A stretch of 33,045 nt of DNA, taken from NCBI GenBank assembly GCA_029268305.1, contig JAJUGE010000033.1, positions 1 through 33,045 of the forward strand, in the 5' to 3' direction. The position numbers were made by a program, and so were the translations under genes. Of this stretch, positions 1-8,778 are shown piece by piece (within the stretch, counting starts at the first letter, position 1; the number at the start of each line of letters is the position of its first letter). This DNA comes from Alphaproteobacteria bacterium. Its GTDB lineage: Bacteria; Pseudomonadota; Alphaproteobacteria; JAJUGE01. Under the pieces are notes generated by a model that did not search any database, was not told where the DNA came from, and was given only the letters and a program-made list of their open reading frames with translations.

Positions 1-879
1 GCAGTGCTGCCAGCGCCGTCCCTCGCGCAGCACCGGCTCGACCAGCGCCGGCCTCAGGCTCGTCGGCTTGAGGCCGATCCGCATCCGCTCCCACCGGCCG
101 GTGATGATTCGCGCTATCTCCGCCGACTCGTCCTCCGCCACATGGACGCGGAGGTCGAGCTCCTTCAAGGTCCGCAGCAGCGCGGTCGCGGTCATCGGCC
201 GGGTATCGCCCGGCTCCGCCTCGCGCCATGCCGTCACGCGCGGATCGTCGGCGGCATGGTCGGTCACGACGAAATCCGTCACCAGAAGCTGCGCCCGGCC
301 CTTCATCGAATCTCGGATCATCTGAAGGAGGTCCGCATGTCCAGCGGCCGAGCCGAGCGCATTGCGGACGATGATGCGGTCGTATTGCGCGCTTCTGAGC
401 GGCTTGCCGGCCGGCTCGAAGTGCTTGATCGGTGCTTTCCTGGCGACGCCCGCCTTGATCGACAAATCCATGCCTGCTGCAGCCAGCACCGGGTCGGGCT
501 CGAGCCCTGTGACCCATGCGTCATATTCGGCGGCGATGGCACGGGCACCGCCGCCCAGCCCCGAGCCGATCTCGACGATACTGAGGGAGGGCCGGATGCC
601 GAGCGGTTTCAGCACGTGGCGGACGTAGGCGTCGTCGGTTGGGCCGAGATGATCCGGCCCCCAGACGAGTTGCGCCGCCTCGATCGCCTCCGGCGTCCAG
701 TAGATCGCCGGGAGCGGTGTCTCCTCGCCCTCCGGCGTCGCGACCCTTGCCGCGGAGGGTGAGGGCGCCGACGCCGGGCGGCCGCGCGACCACCACCACC
801 GGAGCCGGCCGCCGAGTCTCCTCTCCGCCTGGCCCGCGAGCGGTCGTCGCCCACGCGCGATCAGATCAGCCACGCCCAT
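1..879 (-). CDS. SAM-dependent methyltransferase, class I (3' end outside window)
   Basis: An open frame of 293 codons runs from an ATG at 879 to the left edge without a stop, so the C-terminus is missing. A Rossmann motif I, VEIGSGLGG, sits at about residues 102-110, followed by an acidic motif II (GLEPD, about 125-129). This is the SAM-binding pattern of class I methyltransferases, in the broad style of small-molecule methyltransferases such as the phosphoethanolamine type. The first 50 residues are rich in Arg and Trp and look like an unconserved leader, so the true start could be further in. AAGG lies just upstream of the chosen ATG. The hydrolase gene upstream on the same strand ends 59 bases away, so the two may be co-transcribed. 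The substrate cannot be read from the sequence. Confidence 0.75.
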   Translation of the reverse strand, partial: MGVADLIARGRRPLAGQAERRLGGRLRWWWSRGRPASAPSPSAARVATPEGEETPLPAIYWTPEAIEAAQLVWGPDHLGPTDDAYVRHVLKPLGIRPSLSIVEIGSGLGGGARAIAAEYDAWVTGLEPDPVLAAAGMDLSIKAGVARKAPIKHFEPAGKPLRSAQYDRIIVRNALGSAAGHADLLQMIRDSMKGRAQLLVTDFVVTDHAADDPRVTAWREAEPGDTRPMTATALLRTLKELDLRVHVAEDESAEIARIITGRWERMRIGLKPTSLRPALVEPVLREGRRWQHC

Positions 880-938
880 TACCTTGCCGCAACGCTCTCC
901 AGGATTGGAACGGTGCGGCGACACTGTCTCCCGTCTGG

Positions 939-1856
939 TTAACCGCCGCTGAACGCGGTCTGCGGTTTCTCGTCCGACGTGCCGCAGGGCGCACCTGCGC
1001 CGAGCATGTCGAGCAGCGCGGCGTTGAAGGCGTCCGCCGCTTCGTACATGACCCAGTGACCGGCGCCCGGAATGACGCGGAAGTCGAGATCGGGCTGAAG
1101 CCGGCGCAGCTGCTCCTCGCGCTCGTGGGTGTAGGGGTGGGTGGTCGCGTCGAACTCGCCCCAGATTCCCATCAAGGTTGCCTTCACATCCGGCAGGACG
1201 TCGCGGAGGGTGCCGGCGCGCGAGATGTATCGGCTCTTCACCCGGGCCCGGGTCGTGTTTCGGGTTTGCATGTAGAGGGCGACGTCGTCGACCGCGGCCG
1301 GATCCTTCAGCATCAGGATCTCCAGGTTCCGCCGCTGGAAGGCCTTCATCTCCTCCGGCTGCATGTGGCGATGCCACTTCAGCAGCTCCGGCATCGGTCC
1401 GCGCCGGCCGCCCATACCGCCTGCGCCCACCAGCACGAAGCGCCGCGCCCGCTCGCCGAGGTGGACGAGCGCGTGGCCGCCCATGACCCCGCCGAAGGAG
1501 AAGCCGGCGATATCGAACCGCTCGCCCGCGGGCACCATCCGGTCGATGCCTTCGGCAACGATCCGGCCGAGATAGTATGGGTCACGCAGCTCCTTCGGCG
1601 TGTCGGAATCGCCGAGCCCGGGGAGGTCGGCAGCCATCACGGTGAAGTGGCGGCTCAGCGGCAGAACGTTCCTGATCCAGTGAATCCACGAGCCGTATCC
1701 GCCGTGCAACAGCACCAGAGGCGGCCCGCTGCCCCAGACGTGCCACACCATCTCTCCGCCGTCGCAGGGGGTCGTCCGGCGCTCCGCCTGCGCCTGCACA
1801 TCCGCAATCGTCCTCTCCGCGGAGGCGAGCTCCGCGAGCACAGTTTCTACCGTCAC
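939..1856 (-). CDS. alpha/beta-hydrolase fold protein
   Basis: A 305-residue protein starting at GTG 1856, with AAAGGG six bases upstream. An oxyanion-hole motif HGG is at residues 51-53, the nucleophile elbow G-F-S-F-G puts Ser at 120, and the acid and base are best placed at Asp236 (GEFD) and His267 (GAGHW). The order and length match cytosolic alpha/beta hydrolases such as the C-C bond hydrolases of aromatic meta-cleavage (MhpC/XylF-like), esterases and haloperoxidase-like enzymes. It has no signal peptide. It is divergent from the peptide-type ABC importer, which suggests (inference only) that it may act on something the importer brings in. The exact substrate is unknown. Confidence 0.85.
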   Translation of the reverse strand: MTVETVLAELASAERTIADVQAQAERRTTPCDGGEMVWHVWGSGPPLVLLHGGYGSWIHWIRNVLPLSRHFTVMAADLPGLGDSDTPKELRDPYYLGRIVAEGIDRMVPAGERFDIAGFSFGGVMGGHALVHLGERARRFVLVGAGGMGGRRGPMPELLKWHRHMQPEEMKAFQRRNLEILMLKDPAAVDDVALYMQTRNTTRARVKSRYISRAGTLRDVLPDVKATLMGIWGEFDATTHPYTHEREEQLRRLQPDLDFRVIPGAGHWVMYEAADAFNAALLDMLGAGAPCGTSDEKPQTAFSGG

Positions 1857-1894
1857 TTTTCGCCCTTTCGTGTCCGCGAGAGGCGGTTTTTCGC

Positions 1895-1912
1895 GGCGGA
1901 TGATAATCCGCC
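1895..1912. promoter_or_regulatory. perfect 7-bp inverted repeat in divergent promoter region
   Basis: GGCGGAT and ATCCGCC are separated by GATA, in the 272-base gap between the hydrolase start and the ABC binding-protein start. No T-run follows on either strand, so it does not look like a terminator. Its place 39 bases upstream of the hydrolase start suits an operator for a local regulator. No other convincing promoter element was seen in the gap. Confidence 0.35.
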
Positions 1913-2128
1913 CGACGCGGCCCGGCCAAGGCGTCGCGTGGGTTGGCCCGAGCTCGGATCAGGCAATGTTGTACCTCCGCCTCGGGCCGTGCTAGCGTCC
2001 GGGCCTGGTCCTTTGTTCGTTGCCAGAGGGAGCACGAGGCAGGAGATCCAGCGACTACCCGCCGAATTGTCTGCGGCGGCAATGAACAAGGGCAAAAAGC
2101 CTCGACTGTCCAAGGGAGGAACGGAAAG

Positions 2129-3730
2129 ATGAGGATACGATTGCGCGCGCTGGCTGCCGTCGGCGCGATGTTGCCGCTGATCATGGGGGCGGATGCGGCG
2201 CTTGCCCAGAAGTCGGGCGGCATTCTCAAGGTCTATCACCGTGACAACCCGCCGAGTGCCTCGATTCACGAGGAAGCCACCAACTCGACGGTGATGCCCT
2301 TCATGAACGTGTACAACAACCTGGTGATCTTCGATCAGACGGTCGCACGCCAGAGCATGGACACGATCATTCCAGACCTCGGCGAGAGCTGGTCGTGGAA
2401 CGACGACAAGACCGAGCTGACATTCAAGCTCCGTGAGGGCGTGACCTGGCACGACGGTGAGCCGTTCACCGCCGAAGACGTGAAGTGCACCTGGGACCTG
2501 ATCCTGGGCAAGAAGGAGGGGGCGAGGCTCCGCAAGAACCCGCGGCGGATCTGGTACCACAATCTCGAGGAAGTCACGACCAACGGCGACCACGAGGCCA
2601 CTTTCGTCCTGAAGCGACCGCAGCCGTCGTTCATCGCGCTGCTGGCGTCGGGTTACTCGCCCGTCTATCCGTGCCATGTGTCGCCGGCCGACATGCGGAC
2701 CAAGCCGGTCGGAACGGGTCCGTTCAAGTTCGTCGAGTTCAAGCAGAACGAGTACATCAAGCTCGAGAAGAACGAGGACTACTGGGACGAGGGCAAGCCC
2801 TATCTGGACGGGATCGAGTTCACGATCATCTCGAGCCGCTCCACCCGGGTGCTCGGGTTCATCAACGGCGAGTTCGACCTGACCTACAGCACCGACATCA
2901 CGATCCCGCTGCTGAAGGACGTCAACAACCAGGCGCCCGACGCCGTCTGCAGCCTCGTGCCGACCAACGTCAGCCGGAACCTGATCGTCAACAGCGACGC
3001 GCCGCCGTTCGACGATCCCAACATCCGCAAGGCGATGATGCTGACGATCGACCGGCAGGCCTTCATCGACATCCTGAGCGAAGGCAAGTCGGACATCGGC
3101 GGCGTGATGCTGCCGCCGCCGGAAGGGCTGTGGGGCATGCCGCCGGAGATGCTCGAGACCGTCCCGGGTTACGGGAAGGACATCGAGAAGAACCGCGAAG
3201 AAGGCCGCAAGCTGATGGAAGAGGCCGGCTACGGCCCGGACAAGCGCCTTCCGGTCAAGGTCTCGACGCGCAACATCGAGATCTATCGTGATCCGGCGGT
3301 CATCCTGATCGACCACCTGAAGCACATCTACATCGACGGCGAGCTCGAGGTCGTGGAAACGCCGCTCTGGCACGCCAAGGTGGCGCGGAAGGACTACATG
3401 GTCGGCATGAACCTCACCGGTGTTGGCGTCGATGATCCGGACGTCGTCTTCTACGAGAACTTCGCGTGCGATTCCGAGCGCAACTACACCGGCTACTGCA
3501 ACAAGGAGCTGGAGGAGCTCTTCGACAAGCAGTCCGCCGAGACGGACATGGAAGCGCGCAAGAAGCTGGTTTGGGAGATCGACAAGAAGCTCCAGGAGGA
3601 CGGCGCTCGCCCGATCATCTGGCACGAGCGCGCGGCGACCTGCCACCAGCCGTGGGTGAAGGACTACACCGTGGCTGAGAACAGCTCCTACAACGGCTTC
3701 CGTTGGGAGCACGTCTGGCTCGACAAGTAA
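2129..3730 (+). CDS. ABC transporter substrate-binding protein, family 5 (DppA/OppA type)
   Basis: This is the periplasmic receptor of a peptide/opine/nickel-type (SBP_bac_5) importer, 533 residues long. The ATG at 2129 is chosen because GGGAGGA (2114-2120) lies eight bases upstream and because it begins a classical Sec signal peptide: basic MRIRLR, a hydrophobic stretch, then cleavage near ALA-QK at about residue 26. Family landmarks include a WHDG motif followed by FTAEDVK-like text, a VGTGPFKF segment and Trp-rich C-terminal sequence. It heads a five-gene operon with its own permeases and ATPases. A strong stem-loop right after its stop probably keeps its mRNA in excess over the downstream genes. 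Family-5 receptors bind diverse ligands, so the substrate is open. Confidence 0.93.
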   Translation: MRIRLRALAAVGAMLPLIMGADAALAQKSGGILKVYHRDNPPSASIHEEATNSTVMPFMNVYNNLVIFDQTVARQSMDTIIPDLGESWSWNDDKTELTFKLREGVTWHDGEPFTAEDVKCTWDLILGKKEGARLRKNPRRIWYHNLEEVTTNGDHEATFVLKRPQPSFIALLASGYSPVYPCHVSPADMRTKPVGTGPFKFVEFKQNEYIKLEKNEDYWDEGKPYLDGIEFTIISSRSTRVLGFINGEFDLTYSTDITIPLLKDVNNQAPDAVCSLVPTNVSRNLIVNSDAPPFDDPNIRKAMMLTIDRQAFIDILSEGKSDIGGVMLPPPEGLWGMPPEMLETVPGYGKDIEKNREEGRKLMEEAGYGPDKRLPVKVSTRNIEIYRDPAVILIDHLKHIYIDGELEVVETPLWHAKVARKDYMVGMNLTGVGVDDPDVVFYENFACDSERNYTGYCNKELEELFDKQSAETDMEARKKLVWEIDKKLQEDGARPIIWHERAATCHQPWVKDYTVAENSSYNGFRWEHVWLDK

Positions 3731-3748
3731 CAGTCGGCCATTCCGGTA

Positions 3749-3779
3749 GACCGGTGGCGTCCCCGGGGCGCCACCGGTC
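3749..3779 (+). promoter_or_regulatory. intercistronic stem-loop after the binding-protein gene
   Basis: An 11-bp perfect stem (GACCGGTGGCG with CGCCACCGGTC) closes a nine-base loop that is itself C4/G4-rich. It lies in the 73-base gap between the binding protein and the first permease, and no U-run follows. Such hairpins in ABC operons commonly protect the 3' end of the receptor message or attenuate read-through; that role is inferred here. Confidence 0.6.
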
Positions 3780-3803
3780 GTCGTCCGGTACGGGAGGATC
3801 CCG

Positions 3804-4751
3804 GTGGTTTCTTACATAATCCGACGCTTCCTTCTGATGGCGCTGACGCTGTTCGGAATGTCGGTGCTCATCTTCGTGTTGCTGCGGCTCGTGCCAGGCA
3901 ACATCGTCGACCTCCTGTTCGACTCGGCAGGATTCGTGAATCCGGCCGACAAGGCGCTTCTGGAAGAGGAGCTCGGGCTCGACCGGCCGATCATCGTCCA
4001 GTACTTCGACTGGATTACCGGTCTCATGCAGGGCGACCTCGGCTACTCCTACGTCTCCGAGCAGCCCGTCTGGACCGAGATCGCGCCGCGCATTCCGATC
4101 ACCGCGAAGCTGGCGGTCCTGGCGCTGGTCTTCTCGATCATCTTCGGCGTGCCGCTCGGCGTCATCAGCGCCGTCCGCCAGAACACGATGACCGATTACA
4201 TCCTGCGGGTCGTGAGCCTGAGCGGGCTGTCGCTGCCGTCGTTCTGGCTGGGCCTGATCATCCTGATGCTGTTCGTGCAGTGGTTCGGCTACATGCCGAT
4301 CTACGACCGTGCCCCCGAAAGCTTCTGGATAGAGCTCGGCATGTACATGATCCCGGCCGCGGCGGTAGGCTTCCGCAGCTCGGCGCTGGTCATGCGTCTC
4401 ACGCGCTCGTCCATGCTCGAGGTCATGCGGCAGGACTATATCCGCACGGCGCGTTCGAAGGGCGCTTCGGAACGCTCGGTCAACTACCACCACGCGCTCC
4501 GCAATGCCCTGCTGCCCGTGGTGACGATCATCGGCATCGAGGCCGCCTTCCTGATCGGCGGGCTCATCGTCACCGAGACGGTTTTCAACATCCCCGGCGT
4601 CGCCCGATTCCTGGTCGAGGCGATCCGCTGGCGCGACTATCCGATCGTGCAGAACCTGGTCATGTTGATCGCGGTCGTGGTCGTGTTCACGAACTTCATC
4701 GTGGATCTGCTCTACGCGGCGCTCGATCCACGCATCAAGTATTCGGAGTAG
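3804..4751 (+). CDS. ABC transporter permease, DppB type
   Basis: An inner-membrane permease of 315 residues. The GTG at 3804 is preceded by GGGAGGA at 3792-3798. The N-terminus MVSYIIRRFL with a following membrane span, then LRLVPGN, is the hallmark of DppB/OppB subunits. Several further hydrophobic spans follow, and a typical EAA loop lies at about residues 214-238 (TARSKGAS... ALRNALLP), the contact site for the ATPases. Length matches the family. It is second in the importer operon and the next permease begins four bases after its stop. Confidence 0.93.
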   Translation: MVSYIIRRFLLMALTLFGMSVLIFVLLRLVPGNIVDLLFDSAGFVNPADKALLEEELGLDRPIIVQYFDWITGLMQGDLGYSYVSEQPVWTEIAPRIPITAKLAVLALVFSIIFGVPLGVISAVRQNTMTDYILRVVSLSGLSLPSFWLGLIILMLFVQWFGYMPIYDRAPESFWIELGMYMIPAAAVGFRSSALVMRLTRSSMLEVMRQDYIRTARSKGASERSVNYHHALRNALLPVVTIIGIEAAFLIGGLIVTETVFNIPGVARFLVEAIRWRDYPIVQNLVMLIAVVVVFTNFIVDLLYAALDPRIKYSE

Positions 4752-4755
4752 GGCC

Positions 4756-5676
4756 ATGCCTCGACCGGAAAACAATCCGGGCGCGATGGCGATCGATCAC
4801 GATGTCGAACTCGCCCGGGCCGGCGCCAATGTAACCGGCTGGGCGAGCGGACTCCTGTTTCAGGTCCGCCGCCACCCGCTCGGCGCGTTCGGCGCGGTGA
4901 TCGTCGTCGTTTTCGTGCTCGCGGCGGCGTTCGCACCCTGGATCGCGCCGCTCGACCCGCTCGCGACGAACCCGAGGGCGTCGCTCGCGCCGCCGGGGTC
5001 GGAGTACTTTCTCGGCGCCGACTTCATGGGCCGGGACATGTACAGCCGCATCATCTACGGCGCGCGCATCTCCCTCGCCGTCGGGCTCGCGTCCACGTTC
5101 CTCGGTTGCCTGTTCGGAATCGCGCTCGGGCTGATGTCGGGCTTTCTGCTCGGCTGGGTCGACCTCGCGATCCAGCGCATCATCGACATCATGCAGGCAC
5201 TGCCGCTGCTGGTGATGGCGCTGGTCATGGCCGCATCGCTCGGCCCCTCGCTCGAGAACACGATCATCGCGATCTCGATCCCGGTGATCCCGCACGTCGC
5301 GCGCGTCATAAGATCCAACACGCTGGCGCTGCGCGAGATGCCGTTCGTCGAGGCGGCGCGGGCGCAGGGGATGAGCGAGGTGCGGATCGCGGTCCGTCAC
5401 GTGATGCCGAACACGATCGCTCCCGTGATCGTGCTCGCCACCGCGCAGCTCGGCTCGGCGATTCTCACCGAGGCGTCGCTGTCGTTCCTCGGCCTCGGCG
5501 TTCCCGAGCCGCACCCCTCCTGGGGACGGATGCTGTCGGAATCGGCGGCCGAGTACGTGCGCACGGCGCCATGGCTGGTGATCTTCCCGGGGCTCGCAAT
5601 CAGCCTCGCCGTGTTCGGGACGAACCTGCTCGGCGACGCGTTGCGCGACATCCTCGATCCACGTGAAAGAAGCTGA
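4756..5676 (+). CDS. ABC transporter permease, DppC type
   Basis: The second inner-membrane permease, 306 residues, pairing with the DppB-type subunit. It has an N-terminal cytoplasmic stretch and a first span at about residues 44-62. The LGAD-MGRD motif (about 87-94) is typical of DppC/OppC, and the EAA loop is at about 199-226. The ATG at 4756 follows the previous stop by four bases, with GGAGTAGGG upstream; an in-frame ATG at 4786 is a possible alternative start. Function is transport of the ligand delivered by the periplasmic receptor. Confidence 0.92.
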   Translation: MPRPENNPGAMAIDHDVELARAGANVTGWASGLLFQVRRHPLGAFGAVIVVVFVLAAAFAPWIAPLDPLATNPRASLAPPGSEYFLGADFMGRDMYSRIIYGARISLAVGLASTFLGCLFGIALGLMSGFLLGWVDLAIQRIIDIMQALPLLVMALVMAASLGPSLENTIIAISIPVIPHVARVIRSNTLALREMPFVEAARAQGMSEVRIAVRHVMPNTIAPVIVLATAQLGSAILTEASLSFLGLGVPEPHPSWGRMLSESAAEYVRTAPWLVIFPGLAISLAVFGTNLLGDALRDILDPRERS

Positions 5677-5723
5677 AGACCGCGGCCAACGCGGCTCCGG
5701 AGTTGGTTAACGGAGGCAATCCA

Positions 5724-6785
5724 ATGGCAGAGGCAGCGACCGCGGCAAAAGCGCCGTCGGCTTCGCCCGCCGCGGTCCACGAGTGGCTGCTCGAAGTCGA
5801 CGACCTGCAGACCTGGTTCTACACGCGGCGCGGGATCGTCAAGGCGGTCGACCGGGTGTCGTTCGGCGTGAGGCCCGGAGAGACGCTGGCGATCGTCGGC
5901 GAGTCCGGCTGCGGCAAGAGCATCACCGCCCTCTCGGTGATGCGGCTCGTGCCCGATCCGCCGGGCCGGATCGTGGGTGGCACGGTCCGCCTCAGGGGGC
6001 AAAACCTGCTCGACCTCGACGAAGAGGCGATGCGGGGTATCCGGGGCAACGAGGTCTCCATGATCTTCCAGGAGCCGATGACCTCGCTCAATCCGGTGCT
6101 GACGATCGGGTCGCAGATCAGCGAGGCGCTGATCCTTCACCAGAAGCTCTCGAAACAGGCCGCGATGGAGAAGGCGATCGAAATGCTGCGGCTGGTGAAG
6201 ATCCCGGAGCCGGAGCAGAGGGTGAAGGAGTACCCGCACCAGCTATCGGGCGGCATGCGCCAGCGCGCGATGATCGCGATGGCGCTCTCGTGCAACCCGA
6301 AGGTCCTGATCGCCGACGAGCCGACCACCGCGCTCGACGTGACGATCCAGGCCCAGATCCTCGACCTGATCCTCGAGTTGCAGCAGAAGCTCGGCACCGC
6401 CGTGATCCTCATCACGCACGATCTCGGCGTGGTCGCGGAGACGGCGCAGCGCGTAATCGTTATGTATGCCGGCCGGAAGGTGGAGGAGGCGGCGGTCGAA
6501 GACCTGTTCGCCGAGCCGCTGCACCCCTACACGCATGGGCTGCTCGGCTCGGTGCCGCGGCTCGAGACCATGACCGACGGCGTGACCCGGCAGAAGCGGC
6601 TGCAGGAGATCAAGGGCATCGTTCCGCCCCTCAACGATCTCCCGCCGGGATGTTCGTTCGCGCCGCGCTGCCCGTTCGCCGACGAGCGATGCCATGCGGA
6701 GTATCCCGCGTTCGAGGAGAAGCGGCCCGGACACTGGGCCGCCTGTTGGAATTCCGACGAGCTTTACGGAGGCGACCGTGCCTGA
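5724..6785 (+). CDS. ABC transporter ATP-binding protein, DppD type
   Basis: A nucleotide-binding subunit of 353 residues. The ATG at 5724 is chosen over an in-frame TTG at 5703 because GGAGG (5712-5716) is seven bases upstream of the ATG. Walker A GESGCGKS is at residues 59-66, the Q-loop FQEP at 115-118, the signature LSGGMRQ at 174-180, and Walker B LIADEP at 195-200. The C-terminal extension carries the [17 protein letters not shown]-type cysteine cluster of oligopeptide importer ATPases. Its end overlaps the next ATPase gene by eight bases, so the pair is probably translationally coupled and works as a heterodimer. Confidence 0.95.
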   Translation: MAEAATAAKAPSASPAAVHEWLLEVDDLQTWFYTRRGIVKAVDRVSFGVRPGETLAIVGESGCGKSITALSVMRLVPDPPGRIVGGTVRLRGQNLLDLDEEAMRGIRGNEVSMIFQEPMTSLNPVLTIGSQISEALILHQKLSKQAAMEKAIEMLRLVKIPEPEQRVKEYPHQLSGGMRQRAMIAMALSCNPKVLIADEPTTALDVTIQAQILDLILELQQKLGTAVILITHDLGVVAETAQRVIVMYAGRKVEEAAVEDLFAEPLHPYTHGLLGSVPRLETMTDGVTRQKRLQEIKGIVPPLNDLPPGCSFAPRCPFADERCHAEYPAFEEKRPGHWAACWNSDELYGGDRA

Positions 6786-7797
6786 CGCTACGGCGATCGC
6801 AGAGGAGACCGCCCCCGTGGATGCACCGGCCGCCGGCACGCCGGTGCTCGAGGTCGAGGGGCTGAAGAAGCACTATCCGATCCGCAAGGGGCTGCTGCGC
6901 CGCGCCGCCGGGTACGTCTACGCGGTCGACGGTGTCGATTTCTCGATCGGGCCGGGCGAGACGCTCGGCCTCGTCGGGGAGAGCGGTTGCGGCAAGACCA
7001 CGGTCGGCCGCACCGTCATGCGCCTGATCGAGCCGACCGCCGGCAGCATCCGTCTCAAGGGCAAGGACATCACGCGCCTGCCCAAGGACGAGATGCGGCC
7101 GTACCGGCGCGAGATGCAGATCATCTTCCAGGATCCCTATTCCTCGCTCAATCCGCGCATGACCGTGGGCGATATCGTCGGCGAGCCGCTGCTCGTGCAC
7201 GGCATCGGCAGCCGGAAAGAGCGTGAGGAGCGGGTGGCGGCCCTGTTCGACCGAGTCGGCCTGAGATCGGCGCAGATGCGCAACTATCCGCACGAGTTCT
7301 CGGGCGGGCAACGTCAGCGCATCGGCATCGCCCGCGCCCTGGCGCTCGATCCGTCGCTCATCATCGGCGACGAGCCGGTCTCGGCGCTGGACGTCTCGAT
7401 CCAGGCGCAGGTGATCAACCTGCTGATGGACCTGCAGGAGGAGAAGAAGCTCTCCTATCTGTTCATCGCCCACGACCTGGCAGTGGTGGAGCACATCAGC
7501 CACCGGATCGCGGTGATGTATCTCGGGCGCCTCGTCGAGTTCGCCGACACCCGGACGATCTTCACGAGCCCGCAGCACCCGTACACAGAGGCGCTGCTTT
7601 CGGCCGTGCCGATCCCCGATCCGCGGCGGAAGCGCAACAAGCGGATTCTGCAGGGGGACGTGCCGAGCCCGGTGCGCCCCCCGCCCGGATGTCATTTCCA
7701 CACCCGCTGCCCCTACGCCGAGGAGCGCTGCCGGACCGAGGCGCCGATTCCGAAGCGCCTCTCACCGGGCCATGTAGTAGCATGCCACCTGCGATAG
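6778..7797 (+). CDS. ABC transporter ATP-binding protein, DppF type
   Basis: The second ATPase of the importer, 339 residues. The GTG at 6778 overlaps the upstream stop and has GGAGG (6768-6772) five bases before it; an in-frame ATG at 6694 lies deep inside the upstream gene and is rejected. Walker A GESGCGKT is at 67-74, the signature FSGGQRQ at 174-180, and Walker B LIIGDEP at 194-200. The sequence [10 protein letters not shown] follows, and a C-terminal [17 protein letters not shown] cysteine cluster matches the family. The operon ends here; the next gene is convergent after 18 bases. Confidence 0.95.
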   Translation: MPDATAIAEETAPVDAPAAGTPVLEVEGLKKHYPIRKGLLRRAAGYVYAVDGVDFSIGPGETLGLVGESGCGKTTVGRTVMRLIEPTAGSIRLKGKDITRLPKDEMRPYRREMQIIFQDPYSSLNPRMTVGDIVGEPLLVHGIGSRKEREERVAALFDRVGLRSAQMRNYPHEFSGGQRQRIGIARALALDPSLIIGDEPVSALDVSIQAQVINLLMDLQEEKKLSYLFIAHDLAVVEHISHRIAVMYLGRLVEFADTRTIFTSPQHPYTEALLSAVPIPDPRRKRNKRILQGDVPSPVRPPPGCHFHTRCPYAEERCRTEAPIPKRLSPGHVVACHLR

Positions 7798-7815
7798 CGC
7801 GGCAGCCGGTCTCGC

Positions 7816-8682
7816 TCAGATCTTCTTGAACTCGCGCTCCGGCCACCAGGGGTACCAGTCGGGCATGTCCCGGCTAGGCCGGAGCGTGAAGTTCGGCGGC
7901 CGCTTTTCCAGGAAAGAGGCGACGCCCTCGCGCGCGTCCGCCAGCTGCCCGAGGCTGCGCATGCCGCGCGAGTCCACCCGGTGCGCCTCCATCGGGTGAT
8001 CGGCGGTCAGCATTTTCCACATCATCTGCCGGTTCATGGCGACCGAAACGCCGGAGGTGTTGTCGGCGATCTCGCGCGCGAGCGCCCGCGCCGCCGGCAG
8101 CAGGTCGTCCGGCTCGTGCAGGCTGCGGACGAGCCCGCCGCGAAGCGCCTCCTCGGCGCCGAACACCCGGCCCGTCATCACCCACTCGAGCGCCTGCTGC
8201 ATGCCGACGATCCGCGGCAGGAACCACGAGCTGCACGCCTCCATCACCACGCCCCGGCGGGTGAAGACCAGGCCGAAGCGGGCGGCGGTCGAGGCGAGGC
8301 GGAAGTCCATCGCGAGCGTCATCGTCACGCCGACACCGGCCGACGGGCCGTTCACCGCGGCGATCACCGGCTTCTTGCTGTCGAAGATGCGGAGCGTGAT
8401 GCGCCCGCCGCCGTCACGATCGGGATAAGGGTCGCTGCTCGTGTCCTTCTTCGTCGGATCGAAGCTGTCGGCGCCCCGCGACAGATCGGCGCCGGCGCAG
8501 AAGCCGCGTCCTGCGCCGGTGACGATGATCACGCGAACATCGTCGTCCTCGTCCGCCTGGTCGAAGGCGCGGATCAGCTCCTCGCGCATTGTCGGCGTGA
8601 AGGCGTTCAGCTTGTCCGGCCGGTTCAGGGTGATGGTGAGGATGCGATCCTCGACCTCGTAGAGGATGTGCTCGTAGCTCAA
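7816..8682 (-). CDS. crotonase-fold protein, probable enoyl-CoA isomerase-like
   Basis: A crotonase/enoyl-CoA hydratase superfamily protein of 288 residues. The start is set at TTG 8682 because GGAGG lies five bases upstream; an in-frame ATG at 8736 is the alternative. The oxyanion-hole text GFCAGADL is at about 60-67, and NGPSAGVGV at 111-119 forms the second part. By eye, the two catalytic glutamates of classical hydratases (E144 and E164 in rat numbering) are replaced by Thr and Phe. A lone Glu148 in VMEACSSW aligns instead with the base of delta3,delta2-enoyl-CoA isomerases. The gene is divergent from a second crotonase gene. An acyl-CoA substrate is likely; the precise reaction is inferred. 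Confidence 0.85.
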   Translation of the reverse strand: MSYEHILYEVEDRILTITLNRPDKLNAFTPTMREELIRAFDQADEDDDVRVIIVTGAGRGFCAGADLSRGADSFDPTKKDTSSDPYPDRDGGGRITLRIFDSKKPVIAAVNGPSAGVGVTMTLAMDFRLASTAARFGLVFTRRGVVMEACSSWFLPRIVGMQQALEWVMTGRVFGAEEALRGGLVRSLHEPDDLLPAARALAREIADNTSGVSVAMNRQMMWKMLTADHPMEAHRVDSRGMRSLGQLADAREGVASFLEKRPPNFTLRPSRDMPDWYPWWPEREFKKI

Positions 8683-8700
8683 GGCGGCCTCCGGGTTGCG

Positions 8701-8729
8701 TTGCGCTCGCGATTCGTGCCGCGGATTAT
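8701..8729 (+). promoter_or_regulatory. candidate sigma-70-type promoter for the MenB/BadI-like gene
   Basis: TTGCGC (8701-8706) and GATTAT (8724-8729) are spaced by 17 bases in the 96-base gap between the two divergent crotonase genes, about 50 bases before the start at 8779. The match to consensus is moderate only. Confidence 0.35.
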
Positions 8730-8778
8730 GCAGCATCGCCGTGCGCGACCAACAGCAATGCCGAACCGGAGGAACCCC

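Noticed and set aside
639-2132. A 497-codon plus-strand frame across the hydrolase and the promoter gap
   Set aside because: It runs antisense to a hydrolase with a complete catalytic triad and has no ribosome site or recognisable domain.
1853-3712. A 619-codon open frame antisense to the ABC binding-protein gene
   Set aside because: It mirrors the codon bias of the sense gene; its product is Val/Leu/Arg/Asp-rich without any domain, while the sense strand has a signal peptide and family motifs.
2129-7797. Naming the importer as nickel-, dipeptide- or glutathione-specific
   Set aside because: Family-5 receptors cannot be assigned a ligand by eye, and no diagnostic ligand residues were recognised.
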